Shown piece after piece: positions 18,670 through 27,432 of a stretch of DNA of 64,000 bases. Positions within the stretch are counted from its first letter, which is position 1, and every line of letters begins with the position of its first letter. This DNA comes from an uncultured Planctomycetaceae bacterium (GTDB lineage Bacteria > Planctomycetota > Planctomycetia > Planctomycetales > Planctomycetaceae). A model generated the notes under the pieces. That model was not told where the DNA came from. It did not search any database and saw nothing but the letters and a program-made list of their open reading frames with translations. The stretch covers positions 45,618-109,617 of the forward strand of contig CALSLT010000047.1 of assembly GCA_943787265.1 (NCBI GenBank). Direction: 5' to 3'. A program made the translations under genes and the position numbers.

Positions 18670-18689
18670 TGAATGTCCGTACGACCTAG
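18670..18689. repeat. IS right terminal inverted repeat
   Basis: Exact reverse complement of 17799-17818, ending in CTAG on its outer side. Confidence 0.92.
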
Positions 18690-18998
18690 GCCGTGACGCA
18701 ACTTCAGGACACGGACGACACGTCGGGAGCATCGTGAAAATGAAGCCCCAACTGATAACCACGGTTGCCGAGAGAAAGAGACTCAACCGACCCGCCCCCT
18801 GTGGTCTTTTTCGTTAAGCTATGCGATAGGCAAGGAAGTCAAAGAATCAACAGGTAGCGGGATTGTGCGCAGCGGACAGCGTCGCAGCGAAATCGAAATT
18901 TCAGGCACGCGAACGAGAGCGTTCAAAGAGGGCGGGGCAAAGGCGAAACGCAGTCAACGTGCAGCATCACCAAAAAAATCAGACACTGACACGAGTGA
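18690..18998. other. intergenic stretch right of the IS
   Basis: About 310 bases between the IS and the next gene. No reading frame, hairpin terminator or RNA gene can be supported. A short plus-strand frame left of the IS (about 17720-17800, reading VELLAGDAMTALAAGK) has a coding look, but nothing recognisable continues it here. Confidence 0.35.
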
Positions 18999-19010
18999 GT
19001 GGAACAGCAA

Positions 19011-21734
19011 ATGGCCAACGAATCAAGACTCGACGCGCTAGTAAGCACGGTCACTGTGGCGACCCTGACCGTGCTGCTGCTGTTTCCGTCGGCGGCTTTC
19101 TCGGCTGACAAAGATTCATCCCCGGTTCCATTGCAACCGGCGTTGAAACTTCATTTCGCCTGTCGCGCAGACAACGATCTCTACCGGGTCATGACGGCCG
19201 ATGGCAGCCAATACGCCCGCCACGCCACAGCCAGCGAAGCGGTGCAAGCGGCTCCTGAAGGTGGTGGCGTGTTGATTCTGGCCGATGGATACCCAGAGAA
19301 AACCACCACCATCACCGGAACGTTGCTGGACGAAGCGAGGGCAAGGAAGTTGCGTTTGTATATCGAATATCCGACCGACTCGGCAATCGACGGTCTGAAC
19401 TTCGGTGAGCCGCAAAGGCCAAATTGGGCGAGAACTGTGGTCGCGACAGAGTTTTTTGGTAGCAATCTGGAGAGACTTAGGATTCTCCAAATCAACGACT
19501 GCCACTTCTTACCGGTTACATTGAAGGGTGCACCTGCGCATCTGGTATCTTCGCGCGTCGCCGGCTACGACTCGGCCGTGTACGGACTCACGGAAGAAAG
19601 CTGGCCGCTGCTGTTTGAGCACGACGTTGACCAGGGAGCTGTGCTGATCGCGACCACCAAACTCAGTCAGTTCGTGTCGGCACGCTACGTGCCTGGCGAC
19701 GACTGGGCAACAGTATGGCACGCGATTCTCAGTTGGCTTGTCCCGGACGATAAAGTCACGCCATTGCAATGGACGGCGACGGTTCGACCGTCCTTCGATC
19801 GCGACACACCTCTGCCATCCAACGAAGAAGCAAAGTCACTGAAGCGCGGCGTGAAGTGGTTCGACAATTTCCTCGTCGGAGAGTCGTGGAGTGCCGACCT
19901 GGCCCAACCTTCAGACGACACTTACGGCCCGAGCGACCCGCAGCGTCGAAGCGGACTGCCGGTCGGCGATGGCCGTCATGGGATTCTTGAAGGGCATATT
20001 TCAAAGATCTTCGCCGACGGAAGCCAGCCGATGCGCTGGCTCTTGCGCGGCGACTGCAATGCCGAATCGGCGATGGCCTTTGCGCTCGGCGGCCGCCTGG
20101 ACAACGATCTTAAGCAGCAGAAGGTGGCGGCTAATCTCATGGACTTTGTCTACTTCGACTCGGACCTGTACCGCAGCGATCCGAGCAGCCCGACATACGG
20201 TTTGCTGGGGTGGTTTTCCTATCGATCTGGCCCCAACAGTTTTTGGGGCAATGATGGATCGAAGGCAGTTATCGGAAGTTTCACGACGGCCGCCGCTCTA
20301 CATAACTCGCGTTGGGATGAACGGATTCTGACCAGCATCCTGGCAAACTTCCGCACCACCGGCCCGATGGGGTTTCGTGACGGTATGCCGCTCAGCACCA
20401 GAGCACTCAATCAGCACGGATGGGAGTACTTCGCAGCGCGTCGCAGCATTGCGCCGTGGCCACAGCGCGAGGCCTGGGCGTGGGCCTGCTATCTCTGGCT
20501 GTACGATAAAACCCGCTACGAGCCGCTACTTGAACAGGCACGCAATGCTCTGCGGATGACAATGGAACGCTACCCTGACGGCTGGGGCTATGCGCTCAAC
20601 GAAATGCAAATGGAACGCGGCAGGATTCTGCTGCCTTTGGCCTGGTTGGTACGCGTCGATGACACTGCCGAGCATCGTCAATGGCTGCGCCGAGTCACTG
20701 ATGACATGCTCGTCCGGCTGGATGACTCCGGCGCCATTCAAGAACAGCTGCGGGCTACATCGCACAGTGACAATGCGGACTACGGAACCGGCGAAGTATC
20801 CATCCTGCACGCCGACGGGGATCCCTGCGCCGACGTCTTTTACTCCATGCCGCCTGCATTCCTGGGCCTTGTCGAGGCGGCTGCCGCCACGGGCGATCCG
20901 ATCTATTCGCAGGCCGCTGACAAGGTTGCTGAGTTTCTGATTCGTGTTCAGGTGCGTTCGGAAGACCATCCCACATTGGACGGCGGGTGGTTTCGCGCCT
21001 TCGATTATGAAAAGTGGGACTACTGGGGCGGCAACGGCGATAGCGGCTGGGGAGCGTGGTCGAGCGAGACTGGCTGGGTGCAGTCACACATCGTTGCGGC
21101 GATGGCGATGCGCGAAACGAAAACGTCACTGTGGGATTTCACATCCAGGAGTTCGATCGGCGAACACTTCGAAAAGTACCGGAAGTCGATGGAAATCGAC
21201 CGCGCCGTTCGCATCATGCGTCAAGCCGCTCCGAAAGAGATCGACCACCTCGCGCGGGGAAAACCGGTTCAGGCAAACATCGAGCCGCATCCGCGACATC
21301 CCGGCGCGGGCCTCGCCGGTCTCACCGACGGCCTGCTCGGCGAGGAGAAAGATCTACGTCTCGAGTGGATGGGCTTTCGCGGCAGCGACCTCGAAGCCAC
21401 CATCGATCTCGGCCGCAAGATGCCACTGAAATCGGTGAGCGTGCGTTTTCTGCAATCCGTCGCGGGCGGCATGGTGCAACCACCCCGGGTCGAATGCCTG
21501 GTCTCCAACGACGGCAAAGCATTTCGCCTGGTGGCAACAAGTGTCATCGACGTACCCATCGATCGCGATTCCAAAGGCCTGTCGGTCAAACCCCGCGTCC
21601 TCAGGCCCGAACCGAATCAGAGCAACGCTCGCTACGTCAGGTTGCGTGCGGAGTCGCCGGGCGCCTTGCCTGCCTGGCATCCCGCAGCCGGCAATCCCTC
21701 ATGGCTGTTCGTCGACGAGATCGTTGTCGAGTGA
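19011..21734 (+). CDS. exported alpha/alpha-barrel (six-hairpin-like) protein with C-terminal discoidin domain
   Basis: About 907 residues. A hydrophobic signal (TVATLTVLLLFPSAAFSA) precedes a beta-rich N-terminal part. The middle (about residues 360-720) has repeated helical hairpins with aromatic motifs (LLGWFSYRSGPNSFWG, QREAWAWACYLWLYDKTRYEPLL, WDYWGGNGDSGWGAW, SETGWVQSHIVAAMAM), a pattern of six-hairpin glycosidases and polysaccharide lyases. The last 160 residues (ARGKPVQANIEP to LFVDEIVVE) resemble an F5/8 type C carbohydrate-binding domain. It likely acts outside the cytoplasm on glycans, but the enzyme class is not clear. GTG 18999 is an alternative start. The gene stands alone beside an IS and looks more GC-rich than its neighbours; I did not compute this. 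Confidence 0.6.
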   Translation: MANESRLDALVSTVTVATLTVLLLFPSAAFSADKDSSPVPLQPALKLHFACRADNDLYRVMTADGSQYARHATASEAVQAAPEGGGVLILADGYPEKTTTITGTLLDEARARKLRLYIEYPTDSAIDGLNFGEPQRPNWARTVVATEFFGSNLERLRILQINDCHFLPVTLKGAPAHLVSSRVAGYDSAVYGLTEESWPLLFEHDVDQGAVLIATTKLSQFVSARYVPGDDWATVWHAILSWLVPDDKVTPLQWTATVRPSFDRDTPLPSNEEAKSLKRGVKWFDNFLVGESWSADLAQPSDDTYGPSDPQRRSGLPVGDGRHGILEGHISKIFADGSQPMRWLLRGDCNAESAMAFALGGRLDNDLKQQKVAANLMDFVYFDSDLYRSDPSSPTYGLLGWFSYRSGPNSFWGNDGSKAVIGSFTTAAALHNSRWDERILTSILANFRTTGPMGFRDGMPLSTRALNQHGWEYFAARRSIAPWPQREAWAWACYLWLYDKTRYEPLLEQARNALRMTMERYPDGWGYALNEMQMERGRILLPLAWLVRVDDTAEHRQWLRRVTDDMLVRLDDSGAIQEQLRATSHSDNADYGTGEVSILHADGDPCADVFYSMPPAFLGLVEAAAATGDPIYSQAADKVAEFLIRVQVRSEDHPTLDGGWFRAFDYEKWDYWGGNGDSGWGAWSSETGWVQSHIVAAMAMRETKTSLWDFTSRSSIGEHFEKYRKSMEIDRAVRIMRQAAPKEIDHLARGKPVQANIEPHPRHPGAGLAGLTDGLLGEEKDLRLEWMGFRGSDLEATIDLGRKMPLKSVSVRFLQSVAGGMVQPPRVECLVSNDGKAFRLVATSVIDVPIDRDSKGLSVKPRVLRPEPNQSNARYVRLRAESPGALPAWHPAAGNPSWLFVDEIVVE

Positions 21735-22154
21735 TTGGCCGCAGGAAAAGCCAGCATAAAGTGATTTCCCTGCGACTTAGAATACTCAACTGGCAGATTC
21801 GCCCCGTGAATCACGGGCTTTGAGCCGCGCATCCTGGTCGGAGACTACAAAGGGACAGGTCTCTCTTACGTCACGATCTAACATGGCGGCGGAATTGAAG
21901 GAAGGAACAACATGTCGATGCACCGAGACATCACCGTGAAACAGCGCGAATTGTGACCGCCGTCTGCGCATTCAGTCGTTCCATTGCGCAGGTGAACGCC
22001 GAGGACCAGTTTCTCGTTGAGGAAGGAAAGGCTAACGCTGAAATCATCATCAGCGAATCTCCGGCGCGTTCGACGCGGTTGGCGGCGGCTGAGCTGCCAA
22101 CCTGCGTTGCGAAGAGCTACGGCGCGCGGCTTCCAATCAGAGTCGAGCCGTCCG
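21735..22154. other. 420-bp intergenic region between convergent genes
   Basis: It separates the exported barrel protein and the MFS transporter, which converge. Short frames here have no recognisable content. I see no tRNA, tandem repeat or strong terminator. Confidence 0.35.
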
Positions 22155-23525
22155 TTATTCGTTACCCTCGGCGATCACTGGTATTCGGCAGTCAATCAGT
22201 AGCCAGCTCAATGCACAAAGAACATAGGCCGCCGCTCCGGTCAGAAAGACTACTCGCCAACTGAATTCGTCAGCGACCGCTCCGTACATCACGGGAGCGA
22301 GGACGGCTCCGATCGTGGCGACCGAGTTGTTGAATGCAAATACGGTGGCGGTTGTGCGGCCCCCGATATCCGTCACCGCGCCCCAGGTGGTTGTCAGGCT
22401 CCAGTCTGAAAAGAACTTCACAAAGAACAGGAATGTGCAAAAGATATAGGGGTCGTCGTACCAGATTAAGGACGTCGCAAGCAGAATGGCGGCCGTGCCT
22501 TTTCCTGCCAAACCGATTGTTGTGCGAGACCGCCGCAGGTCCCCCGTTCGACGGATCATCAGGTCATTCAACCAGCCGCCGATCGCACCGCCACAGGCTC
22601 CGCCCAAAAGGGGCACCGCGGCGCAAATGCCGATTTCAAAGGGGGGCAGCTTGTGAACCTCGACCAGGAACAGTGGTATCCATGAAGAGAAAATATTATC
22701 CGCAATTGTGCTAAGTATTGTCTGTACGTTCAGGGTCAATAGATTCCGAATAGAACGAGGACTCATCCGTCCGAACAATTCGCCAACGGTCAATTTTCGA
22801 GTCGCAGTCTGCGAAACCCCGATTGGACTAGCTTCGATCAGCTCCGCCTCAGCGTCATTTACGGAAGGATGTCGTCGCGGCGAATTTCGATAGAAAATGG
22901 CGAACACGACAGCATAAACGAGTCCGGCGATCGAGAGTCCATAAACGGCGGTTCGCCACGGAACGAGAAACACACCGATTAGAAGAGATAGAACCAGCAG
23001 GTTGGCTGACATGCCCCCAATGCGTCCAAAGAAAACTCCAACCCAGCCCTGAACTGTCGTGCGAACGGTCACGGGGAACCAGTTACGTGTGACTCGGCTT
23101 AGTGCCGCAAATACGCCGGACTGTCCAGCTCCCAGAATTGCTCGTCCATACCAGAGGTCTTCCTTCTCAGGAGCCCAGGCGTGCAAAGCGAGGCCGATAC
23201 ACCAGAGAACAATCATCAGCGGCAGAATCAGGTGAACGCCGAGGCCGTCGACGGCGATCCCCACCGGTACCTGGCATGACGCGTAGAAAACGGCGAAGCC
23301 GCTATCCAATAACCCGAGTTCTGTTTTGCTGAGTCCGAACTCTTCCACGAGGTACGGCTTAATTAGCCCGAAAATGTATCGATGCAGATAAAGCATCCAG
23401 GACGTGCCACACGCCAGTACAAAGACCGTCCACCGAAATCGTGTCGGGCGCGCGTTGTCCTGGTCAGTTGGCATTCTGGGGTCTCGCAAGTCTGCAAACA
23501 GAACGGTCGGAGTCGCCTCTGTCAT
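22155..23525 (-). CDS. MFS transporter, probable organic-anion importer
   Basis: 456 residues with about 12 hydrophobic segments. The first (TVFVLACGTSWMLYLHRYIFG), the loop KTELGLLDSGFAVFYASCQVPVGIAVDGLG and the central loop rich in charged residues match the major facilitator superfamily, most like the anion:cation symporter group that imports hexuronates, glucarate or related acids. Its ATG overlaps the TAA of the upstream SelA-like gene by one base (23523-23527), so the two are translationally coupled. That linkage suggests it imports the substrate of the catabolic cluster. Confidence 0.88.
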   Translation of the reverse strand: MTEATPTVLFADLRDPRMPTDQDNARPTRFRWTVFVLACGTSWMLYLHRYIFGLIKPYLVEEFGLSKTELGLLDSGFAVFYASCQVPVGIAVDGLGVHLILPLMIVLWCIGLALHAWAPEKEDLWYGRAILGAGQSGVFAALSRVTRNWFPVTVRTTVQGWVGVFFGRIGGMSANLLVLSLLIGVFLVPWRTAVYGLSIAGLVYAVVFAIFYRNSPRRHPSVNDAEAELIEASPIGVSQTATRKLTVGELFGRMSPRSIRNLLTLNVQTILSTIADNIFSSWIPLFLVEVHKLPPFEIGICAAVPLLGGACGGAIGGWLNDLMIRRTGDLRRSRTTIGLAGKGTAAILLATSLIWYDDPYIFCTFLFFVKFFSDWSLTTTWGAVTDIGGRTTATVFAFNNSVATIGAVLAPVMYGAVADEFSWRVVFLTGAAAYVLCALSWLLIDCRIPVIAEGNE

Positions 23526-24640
23526 TAGTTGGTTGTGAGCAATCTTCGGATCTCACGGCACGCGGTTTCGATTTCTTCGTCGGTGAGCTCAATGGCGTCG
23601 AGGTTGAGATAGCCTTCGTCGGTGTGGTGAGCTCTCATCATGATTGCGGGGTCGCCTTTGGTCAGGACAGCGTCCAGGGACGCGGCGGTGTGGTTTGCCA
23701 CGCTCGGGTCGAGGGTCAGTCTCGCGCGGGAGAACGGGCAGCCATTTGGATCGGCGTCGACGCTGAGTGTCAGGCCAGGCAAATCGGCCAGGCGATCGAT
23801 GACCAGTTGCACCTTGCGATCCTGCTCGGCGGTCCACGCGGTCATGTCCTGCGACGCTCGGAATTGCAGAGCGGCCATTGCGCCGACTATTGCTTCTTTG
23901 CCAGCTTTCATTGGTCGACCGATGCCTCTGTTCTGAAGGTAAACAGCGTCGACGAGATCCTTTCGACCGGCGACGACTCCGCCGGTTGTTGAGCAGAGGT
24001 ACTTGTGAGCGCTCGTCAGGACGAGATCGGCTCCGTCGCTGATCAACTCGCGCAGACGCTGATCCTGAGCGGCACCGTCAACGATCACCGGCACATCGAA
24101 TTCGTGAGCCAAAGTGGCGACATCAGACAGTTTGACCCAGCCGTACCGAACTGTGTGATGCGACTCGACATGCACGATCGCCGTGACGCCTCCTCGTTCC
24201 AATTCGTGTCGAAGTTCGTCGAGCGTGCAGCGGTTAACGACGCCCACTTCAATCGGAACTGCTCCAGCCAACCGAATCGCTTGCGTGATCGGGTTGCCGT
24301 AGTTCACGCAGTGGCCCTTCTGAATCAGTACTCGATTTGACATTCCTGTCGTGTCGGGAAGCTGCAGCACTTTCGGCAGGCTGGTGCTTGTCATACTGGC
24401 GGCAACGGACAACGTGATGCCAGCCGCGGTGCAGGCGGTCACGCAGCCGCTTTCCGCTCCACTTGCGTCGGCGATGATTTTTCCGGCTGCAGCCTGAAGC
24501 TCATCCAGCACGAAGAAATGTTTCATCGACTCCGCCGCGGCTTCTGCGATTTCGGGCAGCACGATAGCTCCCGAAAGGTGAGTCATTTTTCCGCAGGCGT
24601 TGATGACTCGGCGTAGTCCAAATCGCTCGTGAAGGTCCAT
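23525..24640 (-). CDS. SelA-like PLP-dependent enzyme (DgaE/AHA_3915-like)
   Basis: 371 residues from ATG 24640, with AAGGAG five bases upstream; a GTG two codons earlier overlaps that site. The fold is that of PLP enzymes related to selenocysteine synthase, with D188 (VIVDGAAQ) to bind the ring nitrogen and K213 (TSAHKYLCSTTGG) as the Schiff-base lysine. INACGKMTHLSGA at the start is typical of the SelA-related group that includes D-glucosaminate-6-phosphate ammonia lyase, about 370 residues, shorter than true SelA. An ammonia-lyase or elimination reaction on an amino acid or amino sugar acid is the likely role. It is coupled to the MFS gene. Confidence 0.8.
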   Translation of the reverse strand: MDLHERFGLRRVINACGKMTHLSGAIVLPEIAEAAAESMKHFFVLDELQAAAGKIIADASGAESGCVTACTAAGITLSVAASMTSTSLPKVLQLPDTTGMSNRVLIQKGHCVNYGNPITQAIRLAGAVPIEVGVVNRCTLDELRHELERGGVTAIVHVESHHTVRYGWVKLSDVATLAHEFDVPVIVDGAAQDQRLRELISDGADLVLTSAHKYLCSTTGGVVAGRKDLVDAVYLQNRGIGRPMKAGKEAIVGAMAALQFRASQDMTAWTAEQDRKVQLVIDRLADLPGLTLSVDADPNGCPFSRARLTLDPSVANHTAASLDAVLTKGDPAIMMRAHHTDEGYLNLDAIELTDEEIETACREIRRLLTTN

Positions 24641-24745
24641 CGTCACTCCTTAATGTAGTCAGCTTGATCGATACGCTGTTCGGTGATCGCACGGTCCGTA
24701 AGAATCCAGACTGTTCAACACAACCTGAAGTGACGGAATGTCAGT

Positions 24746-25909
24746 ATGAGTTATGACATCGTGATTCGCGGCGGTGAAGTCATTGACCCTTCTCAGGGGA
24801 TGCATCAGGTTTGCGACGTCGCTATTTCTAGTGGCAAAATCGCAGCCGTGCAGGAATCAATCGACCGTTCGGACGCGACGACGGTCGTTGATGCGCGAGG
24901 CCAGTTGGTCACGCCGGGCCTGATCGATCTGCACGTCCACGTTTACCCGCACGCGCCTCTGGGGCTTGATCCAGACTCACTGTGCGCTGCCGGCGGTGTG
25001 ACAACGATGCTCGATGCCGGGACGGCAGGTTCATACAACTTCGACGCGTTTCGTCGAGACACAATCGACCGCGCCGACACGCAAATCTTCAGCCTCGTCA
25101 ACCTTTCGTGCATCGGACTGATCGCTGCCAACCTCGGCGAACTTCTGGATCGACGCTATGCAGATCCTGACGGTGTCGTTGCGACTATCGAACGAAATCG
25201 TGATGTAGCTGTCGGCGTAAAGATCCGCGCGGGAACGCACATCATTGGTGCGGGCGAGCAGGGCTGGGCAAACCTGAATGACGCGATCCGCGCCGCTCGA
25301 GAATCAAATACCTGGCTGATGGTTCACATTGGCGAAAGCCCGATGTCAATTCCGGAACTCGCCGAAGCACTGTCGCCGGGCGACTGCATCACTCATTGCT
25401 TCAAAGCCGGCAGCACGCGGATAACTGACGACGCCGGGAAGGTGTTCGAGGGAATTCAGGCGGCAGCCGAGCGCGGAGTTATGTTTGACGTTGGGCATGG
25501 TTATGGCAGCTTTAACTGGGAGGTCGTTCAGGATTCTCTCGACTGCGGACTTGAGCCGACCACCATTAGCACGGACATCCACGCGAAAAATGTCAACGGG
25601 CCGGTTTACGACATGGCGACGACAATGAGCAAGTTTCTCATGTTGGGAGTCCCGCTTGAGCGAGTCATCGAAATGTCAACGACAACGCCTGCGAAGGTTT
25701 TGAACCAGGCAGGTGAGATTGGCACGTTGCGAGTTGGCTCGGTGGCAGACATCGCGGTCCTGGAACGTCTGACCGGCGAATTCATTTTTACGGACAGCTA
25801 TCGTCAGCAGAAGACGGGATCAGAATTGCTTGTCGCTTCGACCACCGTTCGTCGCGGCGAAATCGTTCCGGGCGGCGGCGGACGACGCATGTTGAAACTT
25901 CCGGAGTAG
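24746..25909 (+). CDS. amidohydrolase/deacetylase-family metallohydrolase
   Basis: 387 residues. All ligands of a binuclear amidohydrolase site are present: H63 and H65 (LIDLHVHVY), K159 (VGVKIRAGTH, the carboxylated lysine), H194 (MVHIGES), H217 (ITHCFKAG) and D277 (ISTDIHAK). The pattern matches the EF_0837/AHA_3915 group of metallohydrolases, which are commonly encoded beside SelA-like PLP enzymes. It probably removes an acyl or opens a cyclic amide. It leads a plus-strand operon and is divergent from the PLP/MFS pair, with 105 bases between the two starts. The following M81 gene starts seven bases after its stop. Confidence 0.85.
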   Translation: MSYDIVIRGGEVIDPSQGMHQVCDVAISSGKIAAVQESIDRSDATTVVDARGQLVTPGLIDLHVHVYPHAPLGLDPDSLCAAGGVTTMLDAGTAGSYNFDAFRRDTIDRADTQIFSLVNLSCIGLIAANLGELLDRRYADPDGVVATIERNRDVAVGVKIRAGTHIIGAGEQGWANLNDAIRAARESNTWLMVHIGESPMSIPELAEALSPGDCITHCFKAGSTRITDDAGKVFEGIQAAAERGVMFDVGHGYGSFNWEVVQDSLDCGLEPTTISTDIHAKNVNGPVYDMATTMSKFLMLGVPLERVIEMSTTTPAKVLNQAGEIGTLRVGSVADIAVLERLTGEFIFTDSYRQQKTGSELLVASTTVRRGEIVPGGGGRRMLKLPE

Positions 25910-25915
25910 TGAATC

Positions 25916-27379
25916 ATGGCTTTGCGAATCCTGGTCGCCGAACTGAAACAGGAAACGGCGACGTTCAACCCGGCGCTGACGCTCTACTCCGACTTTCGCA
26001 TCTATCGCGGAGCGGATGTGCTGACCACCTACCGCGGTACGAAAACGGAACTCTCTGGGGCGTTTGATATTTTTGACGAGGACGGACGATTTGAAATCGT
26101 CCCGACAATGGCCGCCGATGCGGTTTCGGGTGGACCGATTGCGACCGAAGGGCTGGACCGTCTGCTCAGCGAGATCGAAGAGGCCGTGCGTAACAACTCG
26201 GACGTCGACGCGGCGTACATCTGCCTGCACGGCGCGATGGCTGGACAGGACGAGGGGGACCCAGAAGGAAGGCTGCTCACCAACTTGCGAGCGATTCTTG
26301 GGGACATTCCGCTGGTAGCGTCACTCGATCTGCATTGTGTGCTGACCGAGCGGATGGTCGAAGCAGCCGACATCCTGGTTCCGTACCACACATATCCGCA
26401 CACCGATCACTACGAAACAGGTCAGCGAGCTGCACGAAACCTGATCTCGCTGCTGGATGGCAAAGTGACACCGACCGTTGCGAGAGTCGAGATTCCAATG
26501 CTGGTCCGTGGCGACGAGCTGCTGACGGCGACTGGTCGCTTTGGCGAAGCGATCCGCATGTGCCAGGAAGTCGAGGCGTCGGCGAGTGGACTCTCTGCCG
26601 GGGTCATTATCGGTAACGCATTTACGGATGTCCCGGCTTTGCAGTCGAATGTGCTGATCACGACAAACAACGCCCCGGAGCATGCTCAACGCCATGCCGA
26701 GCAGATCGCACAATATATGTGGGATAATCGCGAGCTGTTCCAGGCAACGCTGACGCCTTTACAAGAAGCCATCAGCCAGGCTCGTGATGCAGATGGTCTG
26801 GTAGTTTTTTCAGACGCGGCTGACGCGACCGCCAGCGGAGCTGCTGGAGACAGCAATGCAATTCTGAAAGGTCTGATCGATGATCAATTTCCCAAGAGAA
26901 CGCTGATTCCAATTGTCGATGCGCCAGCCGTCGCAGCCGCATTTGATGCGGGAGTCTCGGCAGAAGTGACGGTTGACCTCGGCGGAACTCGCGACTTTAC
27001 GCGTTTTCAGCCGGTTTCCGTCACCGCGAACGTTCGCAGTCTTCACGATGGAAAGTTTGCTTACGAAAACGGAACGATCGGCCAGGGCGGCCGCACAGTT
27101 GTCCTGGTTGCAGGTTCGATATCCCTGTTGGTAACTGAGCGGCCGGTATACGTCGTCGGTCGTCGTGTCTTCCAGGCATTCGGACTGGAGCCGCAGGATT
27201 TCGATCTGGTCGTCGTCAAATCGCCGAATGGATTTCGGACGTGGTACGAGTCAATTGCCAGCCTGATCGTGGCCGTCGACGTTCCGGGTTCAACGAGCGC
27301 CAACCTGAAATCTCTTCCGTTTGAGAATTGCGTGCGGCCAATATTTCCGCTTGATGAGGATGCTCAGTTTTCTGTTTAG
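25916..27379 (+). CDS. M81 family metallopeptidase (MlrC-like)
   Basis: 487 residues, the normal size of the MlrC/DUF1485 family, named after the enzyme that cleaves linearised microcystin. The metal-site blocks are visible: LHGAMAG (104-110), LDLHCVLTERM with D138 and H140, and TYPHTDHYETG with H162 and D164. The C-terminal half has VVKSPNGFRTWYESIA, the usual family ending. In planctomycetes such genes are common and the substrate is probably an amide unrelated to microcystin. The tight spacing after the amidohydrolase (GGAG just before the ATG) points to one transcript and a shared substrate. Confidence 0.88.
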   Translation: MALRILVAELKQETATFNPALTLYSDFRIYRGADVLTTYRGTKTELSGAFDIFDEDGRFEIVPTMAADAVSGGPIATEGLDRLLSEIEEAVRNNSDVDAAYICLHGAMAGQDEGDPEGRLLTNLRAILGDIPLVASLDLHCVLTERMVEAADILVPYHTYPHTDHYETGQRAARNLISLLDGKVTPTVARVEIPMLVRGDELLTATGRFGEAIRMCQEVEASASGLSAGVIIGNAFTDVPALQSNVLITTNNAPEHAQRHAEQIAQYMWDNRELFQATLTPLQEAISQARDADGLVVFSDAADATASGAAGDSNAILKGLIDDQFPKRTLIPIVDAPAVAAAFDAGVSAEVTVDLGGTRDFTRFQPVSVTANVRSLHDGKFAYENGTIGQGGRTVVLVAGSISLLVTERPVYVVGRRVFQAFGLEPQDFDLVVVKSPNGFRTWYESIASLIVAVDVPGSTSANLKSLPFENCVRPIFPLDEDAQFSV

Positions 27380-27432
27380 TCTGGCCACGTCTGAGATGTT
27401 TGACTCTGCTGTCTTGTTCGAAGGATCTAACA

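Larger units (their letters stand above)
17799..18689 (-). mobile_element. IS5-family (IS427/IS870-like) insertion sequence
   Basis: About 890 bp. The ends are a perfect 20-bp inverted repeat: 17799-17818 and 18670-18689. Both start with CTAG on the outside, so a CTAG target (palindromic) or a short duplication inside it may account for the outer four bases, leaving a 16-bp true terminal repeat. Inside is a two-frame transposase read leftward with an A7G slippery run, the organisation known for the IS427 group. A nonsense codon in the second frame suggests that this copy cannot make active transposase itself. Confidence 0.88.

Noticed and set aside
25916..27379. Microcystin degradation system (mlrABCD)
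   Set aside because: Only MlrC-like members are present; there is no MlrA-type membrane protease, MlrB or MlrD, and the family is broad in planctomycetes.
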